From positions 868,001 through 932,000 of the forward strand of contig CAWAVW010000004.1 of the NCBI GenBank assembly GCA_963785585.1: 64,000 nt of DNA. The letters run 5' to 3'. The position numbers were made by a program, and so were the translations under genes. Below the pieces are notes generated by a model that saw only the letters and a program-made list of their open reading frames with translations, did not search any database and was not told where the DNA came from. Origin of the DNA: Palsa-295 sp963785585 (lineage in GTDB: Bacteria; Acidobacteriota; Terriglobia; Acidiferrales; UBA7541). This document shows, piece after piece, positions 36,702 through 44,903 of this stretch (positions within the stretch are counted from its first letter, which is position 1; every line of letters starts with the position of its first letter).

Positions 36702-37058
36702 CTATGGCAACCGCGTGCCGGTGCGGCCACACGATTCAAACACAGAAAGCACATTGGTCATGCTGAGCAGTTCGCGAATCCGCGGAGTCACATTCAGCAG
36801 CTCGAACTCGCACTTCGCGCCCTTCGCCGAAATGTAAAGCGCCACCAGCGTGCCGAGGCCCGAACTATCCATGTATCCGAGCTCGCTCATGTCGAGGATC
36901 AACCGCCGCTTCGCCGGCAGCAGCGCCTTCACTTCGGTCTTCAGATGCGGCGCGGTTTCTACCGTCAGCCGGCCCGTGCAACGCACCACCGTCGCATCTT
37001 CCCAGGCATAGATGTGCAAATTCAAAACGCGCGCAGGAACCGAGGCATCCGTGGACAT
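36702..37058 (-). CDS. STAS-domain anti-sigma factor antagonist
   Basis: The 118-residue single-domain protein has the STAS fold of SpoIIAA/RsbV, including the phosphorylation loop DMSELGYMDSSGLG (about 56-69). Such proteins are switched by a serine kinase and a PP2C phosphatase and then bind an anti-sigma factor. No kinase gene is adjacent. ATG at 37058 chosen because the fold begins about ten residues later. A second STAS protein is at 52863 and a candidate phosphatase at 8500. Confidence 0.92.
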   Translation of the reverse strand: MSTDASVPARVLNLHIYAWEDATVVRCTGRLTVETAPHLKTEVKALLPAKRRLILDMSELGYMDSSGLGTLVALYISAKGAKCEFELLNVTPRIRELLSMTNVLSVFESCGRTGTRLP

Positions 37059-37230
37059 GAGAGCAGCTTGTTTACCCCGGTTCTCGCGCGATGGCAAGGT
37101 TTTTCGATTTTCATCTGCGGAAGTGCGCGCCCGCCACAGCCGCGCACCCCCGGGATTCAAGACCAACGCGCCGCCCATCTAAGCGACGCGGTCAGCGGGC
37201 TTTACGAGCCCGGGAACCTATCTGCGATTC

Positions 37231-38160
37231 TCAGGCCGACTTTCCTTCCATGCCCGCGGAATTTCCTCCAACATTTTCAGCGTAGTAACGTTTGATGTTG
37301 GAGGCAATCGTGTCCAGATGATCTTCGACGGCGAAATGCCCGGAGTCCAGCCGGTGCATCTCGGCGTCCGGCAGATCCTTCAAGTACGCTTCCCCTCCTT
37401 CGGGCGTGAAGAAAATATCGCTTTGCCCCCAGAAAATCAGAGTCTTGGGCTGTCGCTCTCGAAGGAATTTTTGCCACTGCGGATACAATCCCACGTTCGT
37501 CCTGTAATCGTAAAAGAGGTCCATCTGCGCCTTTCGCGCGTTGGGACGATCCATAAAGCGAATATCCATGTTCCAGTTATCCGGGCTGATCAACTCCGGA
37601 TGCTTGTGGCCATGCAGGTACACCGCTTTGATGGTCTCAAGTTCCAGCAGTCCTGCTACGCCCTGTTCGCTTTCCGGTGTGCGGTTCTTCCATAACGCGT
37701 TCCGCAAGCCTCCCCAAGCATCGGTGAATCCCACCTCGTAGGCGTTCGTGTTTTGAATGATGAGCCATTCGAGCGCTTCGGGATGGCGTGCCACGATTCG
37801 GAAACCCACGGGTCCGCCGTAATCCTGGACGAACATGCCATAGCGTCGGAATCCTTTCGCTTCCAGAAATCGCTCGGTGATCTCCGCCAGCCTGTCAAAG
37901 GTATAGGCAAACTTCGCCGGATCGGGCATGTCGCTGTTTCCGAAGCCGGGATAATCCGGCGAAATCACGTGAAACCGGTCGGCGAGCGCTGGAATCAGGT
38001 TGCGATATTGATGCGACGATGCCGGCCACCCGTGCAACAGCACGAGTTTTGGATTCTCGCGACTCCCGGCCTCGCGGTAGGCGATGTTCAGTCCGTCCAC
38101 CGGGATACTTCCGAATGTCATGCTGTTCACCAGCGCCGGATTCGCTTTATGTTCGTTCAT
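37231..38160 (-). CDS. Alpha/beta hydrolase of the haloalkane dehalogenase/epoxide hydrolase group
   Basis: The 309 residues have the HGWP oxyanion motif (43-46) and an Asp nucleophile in MFVQDYGGPVGF (Asp113) instead of Ser, which places it with haloalkane dehalogenases and epoxide hydrolases. The late acid and base are in GQSDIFFTPEGG and DSGHFAVEDH. The start is well set by a strong AGGAGGAG ribosome site directly before the ATG at 38160. It is divergent from the Crp/Fnr gene and shares an intergenic dyad with it, so it may be that regulator's target. Confidence 0.88.
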   Translation of the reverse strand: MNEHKANPALVNSMTFGSIPVDGLNIAYREAGSRENPKLVLLHGWPASSHQYRNLIPALADRFHVISPDYPGFGNSDMPDPAKFAYTFDRLAEITERFLEAKGFRRYGMFVQDYGGPVGFRIVARHPEALEWLIIQNTNAYEVGFTDAWGGLRNALWKNRTPESEQGVAGLLELETIKAVYLHGHKHPELISPDNWNMDIRFMDRPNARKAQMDLFYDYRTNVGLYPQWQKFLRERQPKTLIFWGQSDIFFTPEGGEAYLKDLPDAEMHRLDSGHFAVEDHLDTIASNIKRYYAENVGGNSAGMEGKSA

Positions 38161-38271
38161 AACTCCTCCTGGTCTGTTTTTGTGCTTGCGGCACGGCGTC
38201 GCACAGTCCACGCTCAACGTGCGCTCGCCCCAATTCGATGACGTGATGCCACGGCGGTAACAGCGAAAGGG

Positions 38272-38287
38272 TGTAATCTGCCTTACA
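38272..38287. promoter_or_regulatory. Crp/Fnr-type dyad TGTAA-N6-TTACA
   Basis: TGTAA (38272-38276) and TTACA (38283-38287) are perfect inverted repeats with a six-base spacer. Length and form match Crp/Fnr sites (Crp: TGTGA-N6-TCACA). It lies in the divergent gap between a Crp/Fnr-type gene and a dehalogenase-like hydrolase, so autoregulation or control of the hydrolase is plausible. Confidence 0.5.
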
Positions 38288-38355
38288 TTCGCGGCGCAAA
38301 AACCATGCGCAAGACGGTTGGACGATCTCCGGTGAAGCAACCACGGAAGTTTCGA

Positions 38356-39048
38356 ATGGCATCCGGCTCCGAGAGCGCGCTGCTCTCGAAACTCGCGTTC
38401 TTCAAGGGCGTTCCGAGTTCGCGGCTACGGGCGATTGAAAGGCGGAGCAGCGTGCGCGACGTCCCGGCCGGTCACGTTTTCTTTAAAACTGGCGAAAGCG
38501 GCGAGGGCCTCTTTCTATTGGAAATGGGGTCGGTGCAGACTTTTCGTGCCTCGCCCAAAAAAAAGCTGATCGTCGCGGAGTTGAACGCGCCCGCTGTGTT
38601 CGGGGAAATGGGCTGCGTCGGCAGGTGCAGCTACCATTGCACGGCGCAGGCGACCACGCCGGCTCGGATCCGGATCATCCCCCGCGGCGATGTGGAAGCG
38701 CTTCTCGCGCGGCAACCGATGATTACGCGGCGGCTTCTCGATCTCGTCAGCGAACGTTTCGTTCAGGTGCTCATGGACCTGGACGCTACGTCTTTCCGCC
38801 ACTTGATTCCGCGCATCGCCGCGTTTCTGCTCGATCGAGCAGATCGCGACGTCGTTCGAAATCTGACACACAGAGATCTCGCGCAATATCTGCGTGTCTA
38901 TCGGGAATCCGCCACCTCGGCACTGGGCGAATTGAAGAAGGCCGGAATCATTAGCGTAAAGCGCAAGGAAATTCGCATTCTGCACCGCGCGAGGCTAGAA
39001 CGCGCGGCGCGCGAGGGCTCGGGACCCTATGGCCGTCCGAGATCTTGA
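38356..39048 (+). CDS. Crp/Fnr family transcriptional regulator
   Basis: The 230-residue protein has a cyclic-nucleotide-binding-like beta barrel (about 8-120, KTGESGEGLFLLEMGSVQ, then EMGCVGR) and a C-terminal winged helix (about 155-215, LTHRDLAQYLRVYRESATSALGELKKAGII). Cysteines near CVGRCSYHC sit in the barrel, not at the N-terminus as in Fnr Fe-S binders, and could be redox or metal sensing. I chose the ATG at 38356 with GGAAG seven bases upstream; an ATG at 38305 lacks a ribosome site. Confidence 0.88.
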   Translation: MASGSESALLSKLAFFKGVPSSRLRAIERRSSVRDVPAGHVFFKTGESGEGLFLLEMGSVQTFRASPKKKLIVAELNAPAVFGEMGCVGRCSYHCTAQATTPARIRIIPRGDVEALLARQPMITRRLLDLVSERFVQVLMDLDATSFRHLIPRIAAFLLDRADRDVVRNLTHRDLAQYLRVYRESATSALGELKKAGIISVKRKEIRILHRARLERAAREGSGPYGRPRS

Positions 39049-39156
39049 ATTTGCCGAAAGCGAATCGTGCTTCGCGGGAACTTGCGTGATCAAAATCGCC
39101 GGCCCGGAACCCAGTTTCACTGGCCTCCACAGCCGCCAAAACACGTGGACGCGTGC

Positions 39157-39162
39157 GATAAT
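39157..39162 (+). promoter_or_regulatory. -10-like box 13 nt before truA start
   Basis: GATAAT (5 of 6 to TATAAT) ends 13 bases before the truA ATG at 39176. No Shine-Dalgarno sequence precedes the ATG. Confidence 0.3.
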
Positions 39163-39175
39163 TCCTCAGCCGCAA

Positions 39176-39994
39176 ATGCAAAACATCAAACTCACCATCG
39201 CTTACGACGGCACCGAATTTCACGGTTGGCAATTCCAGCCCGGCGGCCTGCCCACCATTCAGGGCGCCATCCAGGACGCCATCAAGAAAATCACGCAAGA
39301 GCGCACCATGCTCCACGGCGCCAGCCGCACCGACGCCGGGGTCCACGCCTTTGGCCAGGTGGCGCATTTCAAGACGCGTTCGAATCTGACCGCGCTCGAA
39401 CTGCAGCGCGCCATGAACGCGCTGCTGCCGCCGTCGATTCGCATTGTCGATTCCGCGGACGTCGGCCCCGACTTTCATTCCCGCTGGATGGCCCAGGCTA
39501 AAACGTATCGCTACAAAATTTATCGCGGCCGCGTGCTGCCTCCCTTCGAATACGGCCGCGCGCTGCACTACCCGTGGCCGCTCGATGAAGACGCCATGGC
39601 CGTCGCCGCGCGCGCCTTCGAAGGTGTTCACGATTTCACCTCGTTCGCCGCGTCGTCCGGCTCGGAAGACGACGACCGCGACCGCGAAATGACGCGCGAG
39701 CTTTTGTCGTCGGAACTGATTCGCGACCCGGACCGCGACGAGATTTCCTATCTCGTGCGAGGACGTTCGTTCCTTCGCTACATGGTCCGCAAAATTGTCG
39801 GCACGCTCATCGAGGTCGGCCGCGGACGCATCACCGCTGCCGACATTCCTGTGCTCTTCGAAGCGCGCAACCGTTCGATCTCCGGCCCCACCGTTCAACC
39901 GCAAGGTCTCTACCTCGTCAGCCTCGAATATCCTGACCCCACAAATTCCTGGGCCACACACAAGGCCGCCCGGCAGTCGTCCTCATCGTCTTAG
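39176..39994 (+). CDS. truA: tRNA pseudouridine synthase A
   Basis: TruA makes pseudouridine at positions 38-40 of tRNA anticodon stems. The 272 residues show the catalytic Asp53 in GASRTDAGVHA, the tRNA-binding region with YRYKIYRG, and the C-terminal SFLRYMVRKIVGTLIEVGRG. The last 20 residues are a Ser-rich, nonconserved extension. I chose the ATG at 39176 because LTIAYDGTEFHGWQ begins six residues later; the upstream in-frame part overlaps the Crp/Fnr gene. Confidence 0.95.
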   Translation: MQNIKLTIAYDGTEFHGWQFQPGGLPTIQGAIQDAIKKITQERTMLHGASRTDAGVHAFGQVAHFKTRSNLTALELQRAMNALLPPSIRIVDSADVGPDFHSRWMAQAKTYRYKIYRGRVLPPFEYGRALHYPWPLDEDAMAVAARAFEGVHDFTSFAASSGSEDDDRDREMTRELLSSELIRDPDRDEISYLVRGRSFLRYMVRKIVGTLIEVGRGRITAADIPVLFEARNRSISGPTVQPQGLYLVSLEYPDPTNSWATHKAARQSSSSS

Positions 39995-40052
39995 CTGGGG
40001 TTGTCCCCTTTCCAGGCCAGCGTCCCGTCATCCTGAATCCGATGCCTTTCGT

Positions 40053-40072
40053 AGCGTAGACGCCCACGTCTG
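40053..40072 (+). repeat. 20-bp dispersed repeat, copy 1
   Basis: AGCGTAGACGCCCACGTCTG matches, in inverted orientation, 19 of 20 bases at 47274-47293. A related CAGACGTGG phrase is repeated at 58641-58690. Confidence 0.6.
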
Positions 40073-40080
40073 CGCGCGCA

Positions 40081-40098
40081 CGTCCGCGCTAGCGGACG
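40081..40098. repeat. Perfect 7-bp stem hairpin
   Basis: CGTCCGC (40081-40087) and GCGGACG (40092-40098) pair perfectly over the loop GCTA; an interrupted outer stem (GCAC with GTGC) may extend it. It directly follows the 20-bp dispersed repeat. The arms equal those of the hairpin at 18733-18753 in swapped order. Confidence 0.55.
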
Positions 40099-40224
40099 GC
40101 GTGCCTTATCTCTGGCTCGCATTCCGCCGCCCGCGCATGCCATGATCCCCAACCCCTTTCAACCGGTGAACAATCTAGTTTTCCCTTCCTCCGCCACCAC
40201 CCGCTGTTCCTGGCATGCGAAAGC

Positions 40225-40278
40225 CTCCGTGAACTCATCCTCTAAGGTTTCCTCCCTGTCCTCTGTGTTTCAATCTTT
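40225..40278 (+). repeat. Dispersed CTCCGTGAACTC element, copy 1
   Basis: The element runs from CTCCGTGAACTC to GTGTTTCAATCTTT and aligns over its whole length with 47436-47485 in the same orientation, with one gap of about four bases. Both copies end about 50-90 bases before a gene start. Confidence 0.65.
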
Positions 40279-40315
40279 CGCTTCTGCCTTTCTGCACGCG
40301 CCCCGCCGTTTCAGA

Positions 40316-40321
40316 TACAAT
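40316..40321 (+). promoter_or_regulatory. -10-like box 8 nt before the aldehyde dehydrogenase start
   Basis: TACAAT (5 of 6) ends eight bases before the ATG at 40330, so transcription would begin at or very near the start codon. There is no Shine-Dalgarno sequence. Confidence 0.4.
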
Positions 40322-40329
40322 CGCGCCCT

Positions 40330-41922
40330 ATGGCCGCAAACCACACGCCGACCATCGCAAGCGCCGCGCCCATCGACTCCGTCAATCCCGCCACCAACGA
40401 AATAACCGCCCGCTTCGCCGCCACCAACCCCGCCGACCTGCCGGAAATTTTCCGCCGCGCCCGCGCAGCGCAATTCGAATGGGCCGCGCGTTCGCTGCAA
40501 TCTCGTTGCGCGAAACTCGCCGATCTTCGCGACGCCATCTTCGCCTGCCGCGAGGAAATTGCCGATGCCATCACCTGGGAAACCGGCAAGCCGCGCGTCG
40601 AAGCCATCTTCGCCGAAATTCTCGTCTCGCTGGACACTGCCGATTTCCTCTCGCGCCACGCCCCGCGCTGGCTGCGCCGCGAAAAAGTTCCGCATCACAA
40701 CATCGCCATGAAAGCGAAGTCCGCCTGGATCGAATATCACCCTCGCGGAGTCGTCGCTGTCATCTCCCCGTGGAATTACCCATTCTCCATTCCGATGACG
40801 CAAGTGCTCTCCGTGCTCGTCACGGGCAACGCCGTCATACTGAAACCATCCGAACTCACCCCCGCCTGCGGAGCGCTGATCGCCAGGCTCGTCGAACGCG
40901 CACAATTTCCCGCTGGCCTGGTGCAAGCGCTCCAGGGCCGCGGCGACCTGGGCGCCGCCATCATCGACGCCGCACCCGACAAAATCTTTTTCACCGGCAG
41001 CGTTGCCACCGGAAAGAAAATCGCCGAAGCCTGCGCCCGCAAACTCATCCCCTCCGTCCTCGAACTCGGCGGCAAGGACGCCATGATCGTCCTCGCCGAC
41101 GCCAACCTCGAGATCGCCTCCAGCGCCGCCGTCTGGGGCGGGTTCATGAATTGCGGCGAGACCTGCATTTCCGTCGAGCGCATCTACGTCGAACAATCCG
41201 CCGCCGGAAAATTCACCGCCCTCTGCGTCGAGAAAACAAAACAGCTTCGCGTCGGGCCGTCCACCGATCCGGACGCGGAAGTCGGCCCGATGATTCGCCC
41301 CGCACAACTTGAAAAAGTCGAAGCGCAACTCCGCGAAGCCGCCGCTCTCGGCGCGACCATCCTCACCGGCGGCAATCGCCGCCCCGACCTCGGCCCCAAC
41401 TTCATCGAGCCCGCTGTCGTCACCGGCGTGGATCACTCCATGCAACTGATGCGCGAAGAAACGTTCGGCCCGGTGATCGCCATTTCTGCCGTCGCCTCCG
41501 CCGAACAAGCCGTCGCCCAAGCCAACGACTCGCCCTTCGCTCTCAGCGCCAGCGTCTGGACGTCCAACGCGAAACGCGGCGCGGAAATTGCTTCCCGCGT
41601 TCACGCCGGCTCCGTCATGGTCAACGACGTCGCCAGCTACTACGGCATCACCGAAGCGCCGCACGGCGGCCCCGGCGCGAGCGGCTGGGGGCACTCGCAT
41701 TCCAAACTCGGCTTGCTCGAGATGGTCCAGGTGAAATACATCGACGTCGATCGCTTGCCGCGCATGCATAAATCCTGGTGGTTCGGCTACACCGCCGATC
41801 TCACCACAGCGGCGGGCGGCTTCGTCCAGTCGCTGTTCGCTCCCACATGGCGCGCTCGCCTACGCTCGATGGCAGGGAAGCGCGGCGCCAAGGGAGTCAT
41901 TTTCCGCCGCGACCGAATCTAG
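40330..41922 (+). CDS. Aldehyde dehydrogenase family protein
   Basis: The 530-residue NAD(P)-dependent enzyme has the complete active site: Asn149 (SPWNYPF), Glu245 (VLELGGKD) and Cys279 (NCGETCI). It is longer than the usual 480-500, with a basic C-terminal extension (after about 490, TWRARLRSMAGKRGAKG) that could associate with membrane or nucleic acid. The substrate is not evident. A second, distinct aldehyde dehydrogenase lies at 57130. Confidence 0.93.
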   Translation: MAANHTPTIASAAPIDSVNPATNEITARFAATNPADLPEIFRRARAAQFEWAARSLQSRCAKLADLRDAIFACREEIADAITWETGKPRVEAIFAEILVSLDTADFLSRHAPRWLRREKVPHHNIAMKAKSAWIEYHPRGVVAVISPWNYPFSIPMTQVLSVLVTGNAVILKPSELTPACGALIARLVERAQFPAGLVQALQGRGDLGAAIIDAAPDKIFFTGSVATGKKIAEACARKLIPSVLELGGKDAMIVLADANLEIASSAAVWGGFMNCGETCISVERIYVEQSAAGKFTALCVEKTKQLRVGPSTDPDAEVGPMIRPAQLEKVEAQLREAAALGATILTGGNRRPDLGPNFIEPAVVTGVDHSMQLMREETFGPVIAISAVASAEQAVAQANDSPFALSASVWTSNAKRGAEIASRVHAGSVMVNDVASYYGITEAPHGGPGASGWGHSHSKLGLLEMVQVKYIDVDRLPRMHKSWWFGYTADLTTAAGGFVQSLFAPTWRARLRSMAGKRGAKGVIFRRDRI

Positions 41923-41990
41923 CCTCCCACGGCGCAGCGCGAGCTCTTTGTCGTCACCGTCAAATTTTCGATTTCGCTCGCCGAATCGCC

Positions 41991-41996
41991 TAAAAT
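41991..41996 (+). promoter_or_regulatory. -10 element for the 42016-46754 gene run
   Basis: TAAAAT (5 of 6) lies 20 bases before the ATG at 42016, giving a short leader that contains the GGGAGC ribosome site. The -35 region is poor. Confidence 0.4.
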
Positions 41997-42015
41997 AGTC
42001 CCGGGAGCACAATTC

Positions 42016-42288
42016 ATGTCTGACGCAGAAACCCAACCGCCCAGCGCCCAGCCCGCGCCCGCCGTCGCGCACAAAATCAAGCCGAAAAAGCCCACGCAGC
42101 GCGCCTGCGACGAGCTCAACGAAAAGGGCAAATTCTGCTTCGGCCACCTGAAGCGCTGGTTCGACTACCCGAAAGACGTTGAAGCCGCCGTCGGCGCGAA
42201 GCAGGAAATCTATCGCTGCGAATTTTGCGGCACCATTTACGTTCCGCACCGCGACCAGGCGCCGCACAGCTACACCGTTCGCTACTAA
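42016..42288 (+). CDS. Zinc-ribbon-like small protein, unknown function
   Basis: The 90-residue protein has a Pro/Ala-rich, basic N-terminus (1-28) and a compact C-terminal part with four cysteines (Cys31, Cys41, and the CEFC pair at 68-71), likely a zinc site, with His44 as a possible extra ligand. The phrase GKFCFGHLKRWFDYP is distinctive, and I believe related short proteins occur in other Acidobacteria. GGGAGCACA ribosome region identical to that of the next gene, which begins 12 bases downstream. Function unknown. Confidence 0.8.
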   Translation: MSDAETQPPSAQPAPAVAHKIKPKKPTQRACDELNEKGKFCFGHLKRWFDYPKDVEAAVGAKQEIYRCEFCGTIYVPHRDQAPHSYTVRY

Positions 42289-42300
42289 ATCCGGGAGCAC

Positions 42301-43539
42301 ATGCAGACCGACCTCATCTACGATTGGAACAAGCCCGCGAACGCGCCGCCAGCCTCGCCGAAACGTCGCGTGATGCTCAACGACGAAACTCTTCGCGACG
42401 GCCTGCAAAATCCATCCGTCCACGATCCGACCATCGCCGAGAAAATCGAAATCCTTCACCTGATGGAATCGCTGGGCATCGACACCGTAAATATCGGGCT
42501 GCCCGGCGCCGGACCGCGCGCCTACGCCGACACCGAAGCCCTCGCCCGCGAGATCGTCGCCTCGCGGATGAAAATCCGCCCGAACTGCGCCGCGCGCACC
42601 CACAAAAACGACATCCAGCCGATCATTGATATTTCCCAGAAGGTCGGCATCCAAATCGAAGCGGCCACGTTCCTCGGCTCCAGCCCCATCCGCCGCCTGG
42701 TCGAAGACTGGACCGTCGATCATCTGCAACGCATCACCGCAGACGCCGTGAAATTCGCCGTCGATGGCGGCCTGCCCGTCATGTACGTCACCGAAGACAC
42801 CATCCGAACCGATCCCGATACGCTCGTACTGTTATATTCCACCGCGATCCGCGCCGGGGCGCGCGCCGCCGTGCTCTGCGACACCGTCGGCCACGCCACT
42901 CCCGAAGGCGCGCACAATCTGGTCGCCTTCGCGATCGAAAAAATCGTCAAACCCTCCGGCGAAAAAATCCGCGTCGACTGGCACGGCCACAACGACCGCG
43001 GCCTCGCCGTCGCCAATTCTCTCGCCGCGCTGGCCGCTGGAGCCGATCAAGTCCATGCCGCGGCTCTCGCGCTCGGCGAACGCGTCGGCAACACCCCCAT
43101 GGAATTGATGCTCGTCAACCTGCGGCTTCTCGGCCTCATCGATCACGATCTTTCGAAGCTCCAGCAATATTCCGAAGCCGTCTCGAAATCGACCCACACG
43201 CCGATTCCGCCGAACTATCCGGTCGTTGGCCGCGACGCGTTTCGCACAGCCACCGGAGTTCACGCCGCCGCCATCATCAAAGCCTACAAAAAGAACGACG
43301 ACGAACTGGCCAATGCAATTTACAGCGGCGTGCCCGCGCATTTATTCGGCCTCGAGCAAATCATCGAAATCGGTCCGCTCAGCGGACGCTCCAACGTCAT
43401 CTACTGGCTGGAAAAGCGCCGCATCCCCGCCACCGACGCGCTTGTGGACCGGATTTTCGCAGCCGCGAAAAAATCCGACCGCATTCTCGCCGACCGCGAA
43501 ATTCAAGCCCTCGTGGACGCCGCCGAAGGCGCGAATTGA
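42301..43539 (+). CDS. LeuA-like DRE-TIM metallolyase (isopropylmalate/homocitrate synthase group)
   Basis: The 412 residues match the DRE-TIM barrel of 2-isopropylmalate and related synthases, with the substrate-activating DETLRDG (28-34) and metal-binding HGHND (228-232). After the barrel there is only a short helical subdomain; the C-terminal allosteric domain of classical LeuA (about 510 residues) is missing, so leucine feedback is not expected. It could be the cell's LeuA partner for leuCD at 48.6-50.7 kb, or a homocitrate or citramalate synthase. Substrate residues cannot settle this by eye. Confidence 0.8.
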   Translation: MQTDLIYDWNKPANAPPASPKRRVMLNDETLRDGLQNPSVHDPTIAEKIEILHLMESLGIDTVNIGLPGAGPRAYADTEALAREIVASRMKIRPNCAARTHKNDIQPIIDISQKVGIQIEAATFLGSSPIRRLVEDWTVDHLQRITADAVKFAVDGGLPVMYVTEDTIRTDPDTLVLLYSTAIRAGARAAVLCDTVGHATPEGAHNLVAFAIEKIVKPSGEKIRVDWHGHNDRGLAVANSLAALAAGADQVHAAALALGERVGNTPMELMLVNLRLLGLIDHDLSKLQQYSEAVSKSTHTPIPPNYPVVGRDAFRTATGVHAAAIIKAYKKNDDELANAIYSGVPAHLFGLEQIIEIGPLSGRSNVIYWLEKRRIPATDALVDRIFAAAKKSDRILADREIQALVDAAEGAN

Positions 43540-43589
43540 TTTCGTCGGGCTCATCGCGCCGATGGCAACACCGCATCGGCCTGAAAAGC

Positions 43590-44903
43590 GTGAAACTCGC
43601 ATCTATCTGCGGTATCTTTTTAATGATGGCTACGCTTTCAGCTCGCGCTACCGACGATTCCATCGAAAAAATCGCTGAATCGTCCGCGTGCGCCCGCGCC
43701 CTCGACTGGATCGACAAAAATTCCGAGTGGGTCACCGAGCAGCAAGTCCAGTTCACCGAAATTCCCGCGCCCGAATTTGAAGAGGCGCGCCGGGGCGAAT
43801 ATCTGAAAAAGCTGTTCGACGCCTACGGGTTGCAGACCCGCATCGACAAACTCGGCAACGTCATCGGCGAACGCCCCGGCTCCGATCCGAAAAGCGTCGT
43901 CCTGCTCGCCGCGCATCTCGATACCGTTTTCGCCTCCGGCACGGACGTTCGCGTAAAACACGAGGGCTCGCGCCTGGTCGCGCCTGGCATCGCGGACAAC
44001 AGCGCCGGCCTTGCCGCTCTTGCCGGCCTTGCCCGCGCGCTTTCTGAATCGCAAATTCGCACCACGAAAACAATCGTCCTCGCCGGAGACGTTGGCGAAG
44101 AGGGCGAAGGCAACCTGCGCGGCATTCGCGCGCTCGTTGAAGCGTATGGTTCGCGGCTCTCCGCCGTCATCGCCGTGGATGGCGCGTCCGTCGAGCACAT
44201 CACCACGCAAGGAATCGCCTCGCACCGTTTTGAAATTGTCGTTTCCGGTCCCGGCGGGCACAGTTGGTCGGACTTCGGCTCGCCCAATCCCATCACCGCG
44301 CTCGCTCGCGGCATCGTCAAATTTTCTTCCGTCCCCGTGCCCGACGATCCGCGCAGCTCTTACAATTTCGGCACGATCGAGGGCGGCACGTCCGTCAATT
44401 CCATTCCCGCGCGCGCCGCCGTGAAAGTCGATCTGCGCTCCGAGCAGGAATCCGAAGTCGTGAAAATGGAGCGCGCCCTGCGTGACGCGATGCAAGTGGG
44501 GCTGCGCGACGAACTCGCCGCCGCAAACGAACAGTCCGACGCGCTGCATCTGAACTTTCGCTCGCTCGGCTCGCGGCCCGCCGGAAAAATTCCAGACGGC
44601 GCCCCGATCGTTGAAACGATCCGTAGCGTCGATCGCTTCCTCGGCAATCGCTCGCGCATCGAACGCAGCTCGACAGACGCCAACATCCCGCTCTCGCTCG
44701 GCATTCCCGCCGTTTCCCTCGGCGCCGGTGGCAAAGGCGGCGGCTCGCACACTCTCGCCGAATGGTACGACCCTGACGATCGCGAGCTTGGCCTGAAGCG
44801 CCTCTTCCTCGCCGCGGTTTCGCTCGCCGGGCTCCAACCGGCGAACCAGCCCGCGAACCAGCCCGCCGCCCCATCGCCAAACACTCCGGCGGCTCCGCGC
44901 TAA
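43590..44903 (+). CDS. Exported M20 metallopeptidase (peptidase T-like)
   Basis: With the GTG at 43590 the protein starts with a clean signal peptide (MKLASICGIFLMMATLSARA), which I prefer to the overlapping TTG at 43536. The mature enzyme has the M20 zinc ligands in AAHLDTVF, GIADNSAGLA, GEEGEG, VDGAS and GSHTLAEWYD, and a dimerisation insert (GPGGHSWSDFGSPNP). About 437 residues. The C-terminus is a Pro/Ala/Asn low-complexity tail with a 12-base tandem repeat in its DNA. It cuts small peptides or amide bonds outside the cytoplasm. Confidence 0.88.
   Translation: MKLASICGIFLMMATLSARATDDSIEKIAESSACARALDWIDKNSEWVTEQQVQFTEIPAPEFEEARRGEYLKKLFDAYGLQTRIDKLGNVIGERPGSDPKSVVLLAAHLDTVFASGTDVRVKHEGSRLVAPGIADNSAGLAALAGLARALSESQIRTTKTIVLAGDVGEEGEGNLRGIRALVEAYGSRLSAVIAVDGASVEHITTQGIASHRFEIVVSGPGGHSWSDFGSPNPITALARGIVKFSSVPVPDDPRSSYNFGTIEGGTSVNSIPARAAVKVDLRSEQESEVVKMERALRDAMQVGLRDELAAANEQSDALHLNFRSLGSRPAGKIPDGAPIVETIRSVDRFLGNRSRIERSSTDANIPLSLGIPAVSLGAGGKGGGSHTLAEWYDPDDRELGLKRLFLAAVSLAGLQPANQPANQPAAPSPNTPAAPR

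Larger units (their letters stand above)
39995..40329. other. Gene-free gap with repeats and a hairpin
   Basis: This 335-base stretch has no supported gene. It holds a 20-base element also found at 47274, a perfect hairpin (40081-40098), a 54-base element shared with 47436-47485, and a -10-like box just before the next gene. The order matches the gap at 46755-47573. Confidence 0.7.

Noticed and set aside
40270..41769. 499-codon minus-strand frame over the aldehyde dehydrogenase
   Set aside because: Shadow of a clear enzyme gene; Gly/Asp/Val-rich repetitive translation without domains.
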